The translations under genes were made by a program, and so were the position numbers. From positions 151,861,151 through 151,925,150 of the forward strand of contig CP136068.1 in the NCBI GenBank assembly GCA_032622095.1: DNA of 64,000 nucleotides, given 5' to 3'. How positions within the stretch are numbered: the stretch's first letter is position 1; each line of letters starts with the position of its first letter. Shown here piece after piece: positions 31,531 through 41,996 of this stretch. The notes under the pieces are model-generated. The model had not been told where the DNA came from and made no database searches. It saw nothing but the letters and a program-made list of their open reading frames with translations. The stretch is from Siphonodentalium dalli (Eukaryota > Mollusca > Scaphopoda > Gadilida > Siphonodentaliidae).

Positions 31531-31921
31531 CCCTTTACCTAACAAACCGGCCAAAACCGGCCAAATAAAGCTTCAACAGCCTAAAATATCTTCGGTCTGT
31601 CTCAATAGAACCATACAAATATGGATATCATTGGAACCGGCTCCTTGACCACATTGTGATAGTTACAGTTATGCCCTGTGCCAATGCATTCTCTTATATA
31701 TGCGAGTCGACCATAGGTCGCCTCGCATATATAAGAGAATGCATTGGCCTAAAAAAAATCTTTTTTAACACTTTTTACCATTTTTTCTTACATTCTTTAA
31801 CAATTTTATAATTTTTAATGTGTTAAGCCAATGCATTCTCTTATATATGCGAGGCGACCTATGGTCGACTCGCATATATACGAGAATGCATTGGCACAGG
31901 GCCGTTCTGTTGGGTAAAGGG
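31531..31921 (-). mobile_element. TTAA-target MITE, family A, copy 7
   Basis: 391 bp, TTAA at 31527-31530 and 31922-31925. Left TIR CCCTTTACCTAACA (one change), right TIR intact. Both hairpins are present, with one mismatch (ATACGAGA) in hairpin 2. Confidence 0.8.
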
Positions 31922-31925
31922 TTAA

Positions 31926-32690
31926 GGCACATGTAACACGAAGACAGCTGTATCTGTCTTATACTCTCATGGGGCTCATTTATAACACTGCTCTCGGTTG
32001 TTTCGTCGGGACATGACAAAGTTTGTCAACCTTATATGAAACATACTACTTGATTCTTTCTTTCATTGAACGTGAGTACCCACAACCCCTGTAGGATGGT
32101 AAAGTACATTGGTATTATAGGCCAACGTGAGTATCCAGCGATGCCAAATATGGTTCAAATTCCGATGAGCCATGATGGTTTTGTCCGTTCGTGTCGATGT
32201 GCATAAGACTGGTATCAAGAGACATGTGATCCCTTTCTCCAGGGACGCCGGAGAAGGGGCATCATGTGTGTACTTGCCCCCCCCCCCCCCTTGCCCTGAC
32301 CTATATGGGAGTCCAGTGGGTACCCGAAAAGTTCCCCCCTGACTGGTTTGCCCCCTTGCCATTTGGTGCGTCCGGAGTCCCTGCCTTTCTCAGTAATAAA
32401 AAGGTGGCGATAGATTCCTGATGTACGAGAAAGCTCGACCTATAACATTCTGACAACAAGATATGATGAGTTTTGTGTGTCGGTCGTCAGAGTTCATTGT
32501 CTTTTGGAAAGATATATACTTTGTGGAATTCAAACCAATAAAACCTTATGTTTAGACATACTGCACCCTGACCTTATTATACTCCCCCTTCTTTGCAGCC
32601 ACCCTTCCCTTGTTCTTGTGATCCATATTTTGTGTACCACAAATATTATACGATGAGCATTTTTTGTGCCGTTTTATTAGCTGTGGAAAT
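31926..32690. other. No gene seen; poly(C) run near 32277
   Basis: Holds a C-rich homopolymer at about 32277-32291. The 99-residue minus frame across it includes a poly-Gly run from the homopolymer and is not supported as a gene. Confidence 0.4.
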
Positions 32691-32694
32691 GAGT

Positions 32695-33000
32695 AGTACA
32701 TTCACCTGCTGGCAAAATTTGAGGCTCAATTGACTTTCGTCCAGTTGAGACCATGTCCATGAATTTGGTGTGCCTCGTGGTAGTCAAGGTATCTGATGTC
32801 TTCCCGCCATATAGTATTTCGAAAAGTTGTGCACCAGCAATACCAACCTCGTCATCTGTTGTTGTAGCTTCTCAATTGTTGATACCAAGGCTTAATTGTA
32901 TTGAACTTGAGCTGTCAACACGTTTCAACAGATATGTTTTCCTTTCCATGTCCAATATTTAATGTCGCCGATGTGGTGTCGCAACCGATTGAGACATGTG
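32695..33000 (-). pseudogene. Relic of a multicopy invertebrate ORF (CDTTSA motif)
   Basis: On the minus strand a frame gives CDTTSATLNIGHGKEN. After frameshifts and stops, another gives DEVGIAGAQLFEILYGG, then KFMDMVSTGRKSIEPQ. A (G)CDTTSA..GHGK block followed by an LxxLYG..L...R..KF block and a final P-rich LPP-type segment is familiar to me from repetitive, uncharacterised proteins in mollusc and cnidarian genomes. The function is unknown and it may be element-encoded. Several stops make this copy non-functional. Confidence 0.45.
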
Positions 33001-33829
33001 TAGAAAGATGTTTGCTTGCTTTACCTTCCCATATTGCATCACCGGCTCTCTGATACTTCAAGAGGAGCGCATAGCTTCTGATTGTTGATCACTCTCGGCC
33101 ATGTCTTCTCTCCATTTTGTAAAGTGGCATAAAAAATATCATAGCTAGACCCCTACTCTTCCAATCATTGTAACACAGCCTGGTATCTTCACCCTAACAT
33201 TTTGGTAGAACGAAACGAGAACTTGCATTCTAACATGACGACAATGTGAATTATTCGATAACCTGAAACAAAATATCAATTTTAGCAACAACGATCTTTC
33301 GATGAAGTTCATTATCGGAAGCCATTATTTTCTTAACCAGTAATCAATCGAAAAACCTGACCATACCGCCATCATTAGTAACATATTTATAATAAGCCCA
33401 TGAACATAACCAGTACATAATGTTATGTATCAATACATAGGCACATATGTACCTCCCGTAATTGGTTTTGGATACATTATTTGTCTACTGTAAACGACAT
33501 TCCATCCTTTCCATTATCACTTCACTTTATTAGTTGCTACGTCGTGTTTGTGTACGTAGGGGCGACAGAAAGACGGTCCATCTTGGCCATGCCGCTCATG
33601 TATAATATCATTTTTTGTATTATTATCACCTTTGTCATAAGCTTGTAATTATTATATAAATAAACAATCATCGTCATCATCATCATCCCCAAATGATACA
33701 CCAAAAGAACGTCAATATCGGTATCATCCGCAATGACTATAACCATTTGACAAATTGCATATTTAACTATCATTGTGTCCGCGACATCTGTTCTTCTGTT
33801 AACGGTATGACCATTATAGAGCCAAGTAT
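33001..33829. other. No gene seen
   Basis: It may contain further decayed upstream parts of the preceding relic, but no clear reading was found. Confidence 0.35.
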
Positions 33830-34128
33830 GGTACCCAGCAAACACCAAGTACGGGACCCAGCAAACACCAAGTATATACGGGACCCAGCAAACACCAAGT
33901 ATATACGGGACCCAGCAAACACCAAGTATATACGGGACCCAGCAAACACCAAGTATATACGGGACCCAGCAAACACCAAGTATATACGGGACCCAGCAAA
34001 CACCAAGTACGGGACCCAGCAAACACCAAGTATATACGGGACCCAGCAAACACCAAGTACGGGACCCAGCAAACACCAAGTACGGGACCCAGCAAACACC
34101 AATAACGGGACCCAGCACCCAGCAAACA
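33830..34128 (+). repeat. Minisatellite with 23- and 27-bp units
   Basis: About 12 units of GGGACCCAGCAAACACCAAG followed by TAC or TATATAC. The 27-bp version keeps frame and gives 9-residue repeats on both strands. The 23-bp version shifts frame. The 146-, 119-, 145- and 193-residue frames seen here result from this structure and are not called as genes. Confidence 0.9.
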
Positions 34129-36467
34129 ATTAACTGAATTTTGTTCTTCGAACATATTGTATAACTGACAACAGTCTATACACCACTTATGCTCGTTAAT
34201 ATTGCGTGTATATGTTACTATTATTAATCGAAATTTTACATAGAAATACAATTGCCGAAATTTGCCAAAGTAACACCTCCGAAATTTGGAAATATGCTAT
34301 TCACAGACAAGGCATCCACTACAGGTTGTAAGAAGTGGGTTTTCTGATATGCCATCACCCCCCGATTACGAAAATACCAACAAACCGTGTTAAATGTACC
34401 TCAAAAAATCCACGTGGTCGCCGGTACTAGGTTAATGTTCTCCCAGCGTCAAACAGTGCTCATGTATTTGAGGCAAGTCTTCTTTTGTATTCATTATGAT
34501 ATTGATAATGTTCATGTTTGCGGTAAAATCATGCATTTCTTCGATGTCTTTTAGCACAGTTTAAGTGTGTGTATTGATGAGGGCAAGATTTTCTAACAGC
34601 TCTCCTGAATCAAATACCGAAGACATTTTGGAGAAAAAACGAAATATTTTTTGAACTTTGACACCACATATAGGTCGGAATTGTTCTCGTTGTGTGATTT
34701 TCTAACCTGTCATTAGTTTAGTGGGGGATTTTGGTATAAAATCAGTCATCAGTTCGAAATTGTCCAGACTGCTGTGCTAAACGAATGCATTTAACGAAAC
34801 AAAACATTTTAAATATGGAAATGTTATAAGACTAGATAATACATACATGTATCTGATAAACCATTGATATAATATAATCCTGCTAGTTCTTGAATAAGAA
34901 GGAACATATAATTACGAGCAAAGAAGAAGATACATCCAGGTCAATGATGACGTTGCTCAGCGAGTTTAGTTGAAATCGACATGCGTGTTGTCGACATTTT
35001 ATGGATGGAATTATGAAATGAACATGATGACATTGATCATGGAATTGACAAACTGCGCCATCGAAGTGCTCCTCACAGCGTTACTGTCAACAATGGCTAA
35101 TTTCAGTAAAATTCTCCACGTTTACATTCGAAAGCACAAATTGGTCTCCGTGTTTTAAATACTGTGATATGAATCGTTTATATTCTGCAATAAGTGTCCC
35201 CAAGGAACGGAACGTTTTAATGTGTTTTAAAACTGAGAGGTGGGGAAATCTCGGTGTGTTTACATTATAAATATAATTATTCCGATGAAGGAATCAGATT
35301 CAGAATTCGATAACCACGAAATAACGATTACGGTCAGTTCGTTTACGGAACCATATCGGACCGAGTGTAATCTATAATCAATAATCCGGATTCTCTCACG
35401 AAATAACGACTGGAAGATGCGTAGATGCATGATTAGCCAATTTAATTTAGCCTGGTCAACTCTAATATTCGTCATGGAGCTGAACTGGCGTGTTGTATAA
35501 CTGATGCCTCACGCGATACGCGGACATAATACACCATGAGTCTTGTCAACAGGTTGATCGGCCGGTTTATTAAGCCGGTTCAACTCAAATTGTCTTTTTC
35601 AAACGACACATGACCAGAACTGTGCTAGCAGGTCACTCATTGTATGCTTCTCGTGATACGGCCGTTCTAGTATAGCGCCTACAACACCCACTGGATTTAC
35701 CCCTCTCCCAGTGTTCGCGCTGTCGGTATCCAAATTAGCCAATGGCTAATTGTTTTCGAATTTGGCTAATACAAATTTCATTTGGCTAAACTTTTGGCTA
35801 AACTTTTTTTGAACCCAAATGGAGACTGAAAGCATGGAGCCAGAAAGCTAATTAATAAAAGCGCTCAATAGATCGACATTCAAGACGAAGTTATGTGACG
35901 AAAGTATTTCATTATTTTCGTACTTATGAAATATCGTACAAAGGGAAACCCGATCGACAACTCCATCAACCAAGCGATCACAAAGTGATATGCAATCATC
36001 TTTAGTTTTCACAAGACGGACATTCAAAGACGCATGGACATTAAAGCCGCGCGACCGTGGTTGAATTATGCCAATGTGAAGAAAGCAATGTTTTGTAAAG
36101 TGCATGACGCCGGTATATAAGCTATTTGTTCGTAACAGGCTGTTTTAATCTGGAGAAAGATAACGTCACTCTGCACGAAGCAGCAAAAGGTCATTATTAA
36201 TTTTTACATTTAATCCCCTAATCCCCCATTCAGCCCATTGTATGTCTGGTCACTCACGGCGCGCCTGCACAATGCATGTTTACGATGACATTGTATTTAA
36301 GACGGTCGAGGTTTATGAGCACCAAGTGTAAGACAAAAGCTTAATCAGCCAAATGTGAATCACGACAGATATTTTGTGCCCCATTCAGGACAAATATAGT
36401 GTCCCATCAGGGTGTCTCATTCGTACCAGTGGGCGGTACTATTGTAATCCGGATCCAGACGGGATAA
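34129..36467. other. About 2.3 kb, no supported gene
   Basis: Holds an 85-residue minus frame (35848-36105, starting MHFTKHCFLHIGIIQPRSRG) that I do not recognise, and a cluster of TTTGGCTAA motifs near 35740-35800. No splice-supported exon was found. Confidence 0.35.
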
Positions 36468-38411
36468 AGACTCGAATCAGCCCTAGATACAGCATGCCCG
36501 AAACAACAAGTCAACACCACAGCATGGCGAGTCTCCCCCGAAACTCTGAAAATGATCCGACTTAAACGCAAGCTAAGAAGACTACAGCAGAAAAACCCAA
36601 ACGACATGTACTACCGAAATCTTTACAACAACATGAACAGACAAGTCAAAGCGGCAGTCAAAAAAGAAAAACAAGCATCCTGGCAGCGGTCGACAACCGA
36701 ACTCGGCGATAAAAGAATGAACAGAAACTTCTGGAGTACCTTCAAATCCCTTACCGGCACAGGAAAAAACAACAACAGCACAGAAAAACCCCTCAAAAAA
36801 ACCGATGGCAGCCTGACCTCAGGAGACAAAGAAAAAGCAGAAGCCTTCGCCGACAACCTTCAAAAAATCCACAACACCCACCAAGGCCCAGCCTACGACG
36901 ACGCCTTCAAAGCAACTGTAGAAAACCACATCAAAGACAACCCCGACCTCTTCAAACCACTTCCAAGTACCACCAACGACCACGATGATGTCTTCCCCGT
37001 AGCATCTCCAATCACACAAGACGAAATCGCATCTAACCTAAAGAAGGGAAAAGGCAACTCAGCACCAGGCAACGACAGCATCACATACGCCATCCTACGA
37101 CAAGCCCCTCCAGCCTTCTTCGCCAGACTACTCCTTCTATTCAACGCCTGCCTGACCATTGGATACTTCCCAACAGCATGGAAAACCGCTGTCGGTATCA
37201 TGATACCCAAGCCAGAAAAAGACCGCGCCATTCCCAACAACTATCGACCCATCAGCCTCCTCCAATGTACCGGGAAACTATTCGAAAGAATTATCAGCAG
37301 CCGACTACGAGAGCACCTTGAATCCTCCAACTTCTTCAACCCGTGGCAGCGTGGCTACCGACAAGGCAAAGAAGGCATGGAACACATCGTTCGACTAGCT
37401 GAAGACGCCCGACTATCCCTTGGCAAAAACTGGTTAACAGCTGCAGTATTTCTTGACGTTGAGAAGGCCTTCGATTCCGTATGGCACGACGGCCTAAGAT
37501 ACAAGTTCAGCCAGCTCAACATCGCCCGAAAATACACACGACTAGTATCCTCTTTCCTACAAGATCGTCAACTCAGCGTCCGCATCAACAACGACACATC
37601 CAGCCCAGTATTCCTACGCGCCGGAACCCCACAAGGATCAGTACTCAGCCCACTCCTCTTCCTGATATACGCCAATGACATACCCTCCAACCCAAGAAAC
37701 AACGTAGAAATCTCACAATTCGCCGACGACCTAGGACTCTGGACAACACACAAAAACCCCAGGATCCTACAAAAACGATTACAAAAGACCCTCGACGACT
37801 TATCAACATGGTGCTCTAGATGGAGAATAAAACTCAACGCCAAGAAAACCCAACTCATCATATTCCACCAGAGAAAAACAACACAGACTATCAACATCAA
37901 GATAGACAACGAGACCGTTCAACCATCCAACCAAGCCATCCTACTAGGAATCACCCTTGACCAACGAATGACCTTCGCCGCGCACATCAAAAAAGTCGCT
38001 GACAAAGCCAGAAAAAGAACAAACCTGCTAAGTTGTCTCAGAGGTACCGACTGGGGAACCAACAGCCAGACCATCATCAACCTCTTTAAACTATACGTCC
38101 GCCCAGTAATGGAGTATGGCGCACCCATCATAACAGCAGCCTCCAACAGCTCAATCGAAACCCTGCAGAAAGTCCAAAACAAAGCTCTCCGCATCGCTCT
38201 ACATCAGCCAATCTTCACACCAATCCAAGCCCTCCACGACGCAGCAGACATACCTACGATGAAACAACGACTAACCGACCTCAGAAACCAGACCCTCGCC
38301 AGAATCGACAACAGCCCACTCATCCAAGAACTCCATCTACGAAACCAGCTGCTCTCCACCAAAAAGACCAAGTCCATCCTAGAAATCGACAACACCGACA
38401 GACCCATCTAG
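36468..38411 (+). CDS. Jockey-like non-LTR retrotransposon RT (5'-truncated ORF2)
   Basis: Reverse transcriptase of a LINE-type element, copying element RNA into a nicked chromosomal site. The open frame runs from 36468, just after a stop, to 38411; the first Met is at 36552 (619 residues from there), but homologous text (AWRVSPETLKMIRLKRKLRR) extends upstream, so the Met is not a natural start. RT motifs, numbered from that Met: NNYRPISLL at 229-237, FLDVEKAFDSVWH at 300-312 with Asp302, TPQGSVLSPLLF at 359-370, FADD at 390-393 (Phe replaces the usual Tyr), then thumb text with LGITLDQRMTF and LYVRPVMEYGAP. The apurinic-type endonuclease domain that should precede RT is missing. Codons are strongly A/C-rich against an AT-rich background. 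No internal stop or frameshift, so it is a young but 5'-truncated copy. Confidence 0.9.
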   Translation, partial: RLESALDTACPKQQVNTTAWRVSPETLKMIRLKRKLRRLQQKNPNDMYYRNLYNNMNRQVKAAVKKEKQASWQRSTTELGDKRMNRNFWSTFKSLTGTGKNNNSTEKPLKKTDGSLTSGDKEKAEAFADNLQKIHNTHQGPAYDDAFKATVENHIKDNPDLFKPLPSTTNDHDDVFPVASPITQDEIASNLKKGKGNSAPGNDSITYAILRQAPPAFFARLLLLFNACLTIGYFPTAWKTAVGIMIPKPEKDRAIPNNYRPISLLQCTGKLFERIISSRLREHLESSNFFNPWQRGYRQGKEGMEHIVRLAEDARLSLGKNWLTAAVFLDVEKAFDSVWHDGLRYKFSQLNIARKYTRLVSSFLQDRQLSVRINNDTSSPVFLRAGTPQGSVLSPLLFLIYANDIPSNPRNNVEISQFADDLGLWTTHKNPRILQKRLQKTLDDLSTWCSRWRIKLNAKKTQLIIFHQRKTTQTINIKIDNETVQPSNQAILLGITLDQRMTFAAHIKKVADKARKRTNLLSCLRGTDWGTNSQTIINLFKLYVRPVMEYGAPIITAASNSSIETLQKVQNKALRIALHQPIFTPIQALHDAADIPTMKQRLTDLRNQTLARIDNSPLIQELHLRNQLLSTKKTKSILEIDNTDRPI

Positions 38412-38650
38412 ATCCCATACAACCGTCAACCAAGCCAACCAACAGCCAAATCCAACAGCCTCGACCCCTCCACCACGCTTCCACTGCTTTGCCTCCAAAT
38501 ACAACAGCCTCAACAACCGATTTTCATCGAAGAATTAAAGAAAGGGTGAAGGGAACTGCACAATGCATTCCGACCATCCTAACCGGCCTGCGGCCGGAAA
38601 CTACACAACAACGGGATAAAGAACGAAATGCGGAACAACTAATATTTGTG
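38412..38650 (+). mobile_element. Probable 3' untranslated region of the retrotransposon
   Basis: C/A-rich sequence continuing the element's composition, with a strong small hairpin CCGGCCTGCGGCCGG (38583-38597) and GGGATAAAGAACGAA near the end. The exact 3' end is unclear; a family B MITE begins at 38656. Confidence 0.5.
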
Positions 38651-38655
38651 TTTAA

Positions 38656-38889
38656 CTCTTTCGTGACGGCAGCAGCGCTGGTGCAGCATTAAAGATCATA
38701 TTCCAGTGCTTTCTCTGATATATGCAAGTCTCCAATATGGACTCGCATATATAAAAGAATGCACTGGCTTACTAGGTCAAGGTAAATATTGTTAACCCAG
38801 TGTATTCTCTTATATATGCGAAGCTCCCTGTGGGAGACTCTCATATATAAGAGAATGCATTGCCACATGAATCTCCAACCATGGAAGGG
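38656..38889 (+). mobile_element. TTAA-target MITE, family B, copy 3
   Basis: 234 bp, TTAA at 38652-38655 and 38890-38893. Starts CTCTTTCGTGACGGCAGC and ends CATGGAAGGG. Two diverged hairpins (about 38703-38768 and 38800-38860) with TCCAATATGGA- and CCCTGTGGG-type tips. Confidence 0.75.
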
Positions 38890-39085
38890 TTAAATTATCC
38901 CTAATTATGCATCAGAAACGTTACTGTTTCTGGCGTCATATATATATACATGAATATGCATATAGCTATAGTATATACCCAGTAACCCATCATTTGAACA
39001 TCATTAACAGAGTCTAATAAATGTGGTTGTGGTTTTCATGAGTCAATATGTGTACACGAATACACACCTATAATATTGTATATAA

Positions 39086-39302
39086 CCCTTTCATGACTCG
39101 AGCTTCCTGAAATTTTACGAAAACCCTGTGCCAATCCATTCTCTTACATATTCGAGTCTCCCATAGGATGCCTCGTATATATAAGAGAATATATCGACCT
39201 AACAATATTTACCTCGATATTGTAAGCCAGTGTATTCTCTTAAATATACGAGGCTCCCTATGGGAGACTCGCGTATATAAGAGAATGAACTGGCGCAGGA
39301 TA
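39086..39302 (+). mobile_element. Family B MITE, copy 4 (right end lost)
   Basis: Begins CCCTTTCATGACTCGAGC after TATAA (a decayed TTAA). Both hairpins are present and separated by TAACAATATTTACCTCGATA. The right terminus and TTAA are missing. Confidence 0.65.
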
Positions 39303-39309
39303 ATTGGTT

Positions 39310-40230
39310 TAAACAATATTTATTTCTACCCTCAATTAATACATGTATACATGGAACAAGACATTGAACATTATGATTTATATGACAGATTAGAACAGAA
39401 GAGGGTGAAGAGAATCTAACAACAAGCGGGTCACCGCTTATTTGAAGTTATCTCCTCGGAAAGAAAAGCATGCATAATAGAATGTAGAAGGAGCGTATGG
39501 CAAGAGGCCGAGTTAAAGAGAACAGGTTGAGGGGAAATGAAAATAACAAGAAAACAAAACATTAAGATTAGTATAATTATTATGAATTAGTTGAGGCAGA
39601 AGAGATGGAAAGAGTGGGACAGAGAGTGAGTTACCACTGCTATGTGTTTACAAGCATTCTCGAATATATCTATCTTTATAAATTTGTTTTTCATGATGAT
39701 TGACATTTAACGCAGATATAACGGAAATTCACTGAATCGAGCAACTATGCTACTTGATTAAGTGGACGTATTTGGCCAAAGTTTTATTCAGTACTGATAT
39801 GATTCCATATATTATGATAAAGGACTGAAACGTTCACTTCTGGTAATAAAAGTTTGGGTTGCTTTAAATATTTTGTGGTTGGTGCTAAGTGGAAGAGAAT
39901 TTGAGCCATTCAGGATATTTAATGCTGCACCAGCGCTGCTCCCGTCATGAACCTCAGAGTTAACGCCATTTAGACGTTGTGATATGGCCTGATGGCTGAA
40001 ACGAAGTTAATTCCTCATTAAATCAAGTAAGTAAATCGTTCGTTTAGTCCTGAGGACCACACGCGACTATCAAATCAGGTCGCGTTGATTCGACGAATTG
40101 CGTTTACACCTATTTGCCTGATTCCATTAATCACGACAATAATCCTCCTCTCGGTCGATAAGTCTGGACAGCGACCTAGATGCTTTGCCCACATGTTGAT
40201 GTAGAGAAAAGAATATATTTACATACTAAG
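39310..40230. other. No gene; contains a family B end fragment
   Basis: The only recognised item is 39920-39964, a family B right-end fragment (TGCTGCACCAGCGCTGCTCC to AGTTAA). The rest is AT-rich without frames of note. Confidence 0.45.
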
Positions 40231-40710
40231 TGTTGTCATCACTAAATCCAGCATTCTCATTGGTCGGCACCCACGTGGCTAGTTGCAGTTATTTCTCGGT
40301 GAATGCGCAACGGCTCATAACACCAAGCTCATAACACCATCGATACGTCATTCGGTTTGGAAAGACGAACGCGTAATGTTTTGGGCGCATTTGGACTCGC
40401 GCAGGATTGACTTAATACATCATCGGGTTTCAATATGAAGAGAAATTGTTCCTATTAACTTTTGCCAATGGTGCTATTGGGTATTTTGGGCTGTTTTTGT
40501 CACGATACACTTTTCGATTTAAATACATTTACAAAAGTGGCTTTTTCGCTAAATGTATATAAATATAAGGATTAACTGTCATGGGGACTATTTTTATGGA
40601 GATGTAACCGTGAGGTAAGTGGTCATAACTTCGGGTTTTACACAAGTTATGTCCACTTACCTCACGGTTACATCTCCATAAAAACAGTCCAGATGACAGT
40701 TAATCCTTAT
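40231..40710 (+). mobile_element. Hairpin-ended element H, copy 2
   Basis: Body 40231-40564, then hairpin 40565-40710 (arms about 65 bp, tip near CTTCGGGTTTTACACAAG). It is the reverse complement of copy 1 over nearly its full length. Its hairpin end abuts a LINE relic that starts about 8 bp further on. Confidence 0.65.
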
Positions 40711-40714
40711 ATGT

Positions 40715-40912
40715 CTATTTTGTAAACGTTGCTCTATAGAAGATGACATTCACTTTCTGATGGACTGCTCGCTTTATGCGGGCCTTAGAAATGATTTAGT
40801 ATCGATAATTAGTTCTGCATACCACCATTTTGATAAACTTTGCCTACTGGAGCAATTCAAAGTGATTATGACAAACAATTGTCCTGAAATTTGTGCAGGT
40901 ACGTGTATGTAA
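40715..40912 (+). pseudogene. LINE C-terminal relic with Cys/His module (1)
   Basis: In one frame, FCKRCSIEDDIHFLMDCSLY followed by AGLRNDLVSIISSAYHHF and a stop at 40910. CxxC...E-D-x-x-HFLx-x-C is the C-terminal zinc-knuckle-like module of CR1/L2-type retrotransposon proteins. The upstream part is replaced by element H. Confidence 0.6.
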
Positions 40913-41041
40913 TCTGATCCAGAGGTTCTTTGCATTGAGATCTGATTAACACATAATTATTGGCTTGTGGTTATTGGCTACCACTGGCCTCTGGCAAAAA
41001 CTGTGATATTGTATTTACAACCGTAACACAACTGTAAGCAA

Positions 41042-41506
41042 TTAAACAATCATTCCGTGGTAGATTACCCGGATTGAATTATCATTTTCACGTAAATTTG
41101 GTAAATTAAAATTATGTCCGTTTGACATTAGTATCTTACAGAGAAAGATTATAGTGGAACTGGGATTGATGTCTAATGTGAGTCGTATGTGACACGTAGT
41201 GGAGCAACCACACATGATGTGCTTCAAATTTGCCTTTTTTCGGCGACATAACGCTAAGCATAATTTATGTAACATCATGCAGTGGTCACGACGGAGACGA
41301 CATGCCAAATTGACAAGACAAAATCTTGTCTGGATTATCGTCATGACTTCTTCCTTTTTAGTTTTCATTAAGCTAACCAACGAAATTGGTCCAAATGAAA
41401 TTAATAGACTTAAATCACATGTGAATTCTTCGTAAGTTTTGAAGTAGTTACATTCAGTTTTATCGCGATCTTTCATTTCCAATTCTGCGTTTTTTGCAAT
41501 CTCCAC
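41042..41506 (-). CDS. Unrecognised 154-residue ORF
   Basis: I do not recognise this product. The frame begins MEIAKNAELEMKDRDKTEC, has a hydrophobic middle (LSLLISFGPISLVSLM) and a Cys/His-rich stretch (about residues 70-110: CRLRRDHCMMLHKLCLALCR, then CGCSTTCH). It sits between two LINE relics and has no second copy in the window. It could be chance, or a decayed element gene read partly out of frame. A plus-strand 78-residue frame overlaps it. Confidence 0.2.
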   Translation of the reverse strand: MEIAKNAELEMKDRDKTECNYFKTYEEFTCDLSLLISFGPISLVSLMKTKKEEVMTIIQTRFCLVNLACRLRRDHCMMLHKLCLALCRRKKANLKHIMCGCSTTCHIRLTLDINPSSTIIFLCKILMSNGHNFNLPNLRENDNSIRVIYHGMIV

Positions 41507-41646
41507 ACGGTTGCTAACGGGAAGTCACGTGACAATTTCTCCAAAATATATACCCGCGATCTTGAAAAATCACTGATGGACATAAAAAATTATATGACGT
41601 CATTCACCTGCCTTATATAGGCATAAGCACCCTTGGTGGTTGCTAT

Positions 41647-41838
41647 GAAGTATCTCCTGCTAAGAGGGGACCTGATCGAAACGTACAAGATATCGCATGG
41701 AGCATATGTATATTTTGTCCCAATAACGCTATTGAAGACGAAAAGCATTTCCTTTTAGAATGCAGCTCTTATCGCACGCCACGCGCCTTGAGCTCATTAA
41801 TATCACGAAGAAACATTTCCCTCACTTCGAAAACATGA
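41647..41838 (+). pseudogene. LINE C-terminal relic with Cys/His module (2)
   Basis: One frame gives LLRGDLIETYKISHG, a motif typical of LINE RT C-terminal regions. A frame change then leads to WSICIFCPNNAIEDEKHFLL followed by ECSSYRTPRAL and a stop at 41836. The C-x2-C (CIFC), EDEKHFLLEC arrangement is well preserved despite frameshift decay. Confidence 0.65.
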
Positions 41839-41996
41839 CCTAAATGAACAACTTGTCAAAATCTTATCCCACAATAGTTCAAATATATGCAATTCAATTT
41901 GTCATATGATCCGCAAATTATTCTCGGCACGCGATGAACATCTCATATATAATTAATTAATGTACCAATAACGGATTGACTTTGGTTGTTGATTGC

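Noticed and set aside
32063-32362. 99-residue minus frame with a poly-Gly run
   Set aside because: The frame depends on a poly(C) homopolymer whose length is unreliable, and no domain is recognisable.
33537-34251. Long overlapping frames (119-193 residues) on both strands
   Set aside because: They are generated by the 27/23-bp minisatellite. Peptide repeats appear in several frames and there are no other protein features.
35848-36105. 85-residue minus frame as a gene
   Set aside because: No recognised motif, no paralogue in the window and no splice or promoter support. It is mentioned only in the gap description.
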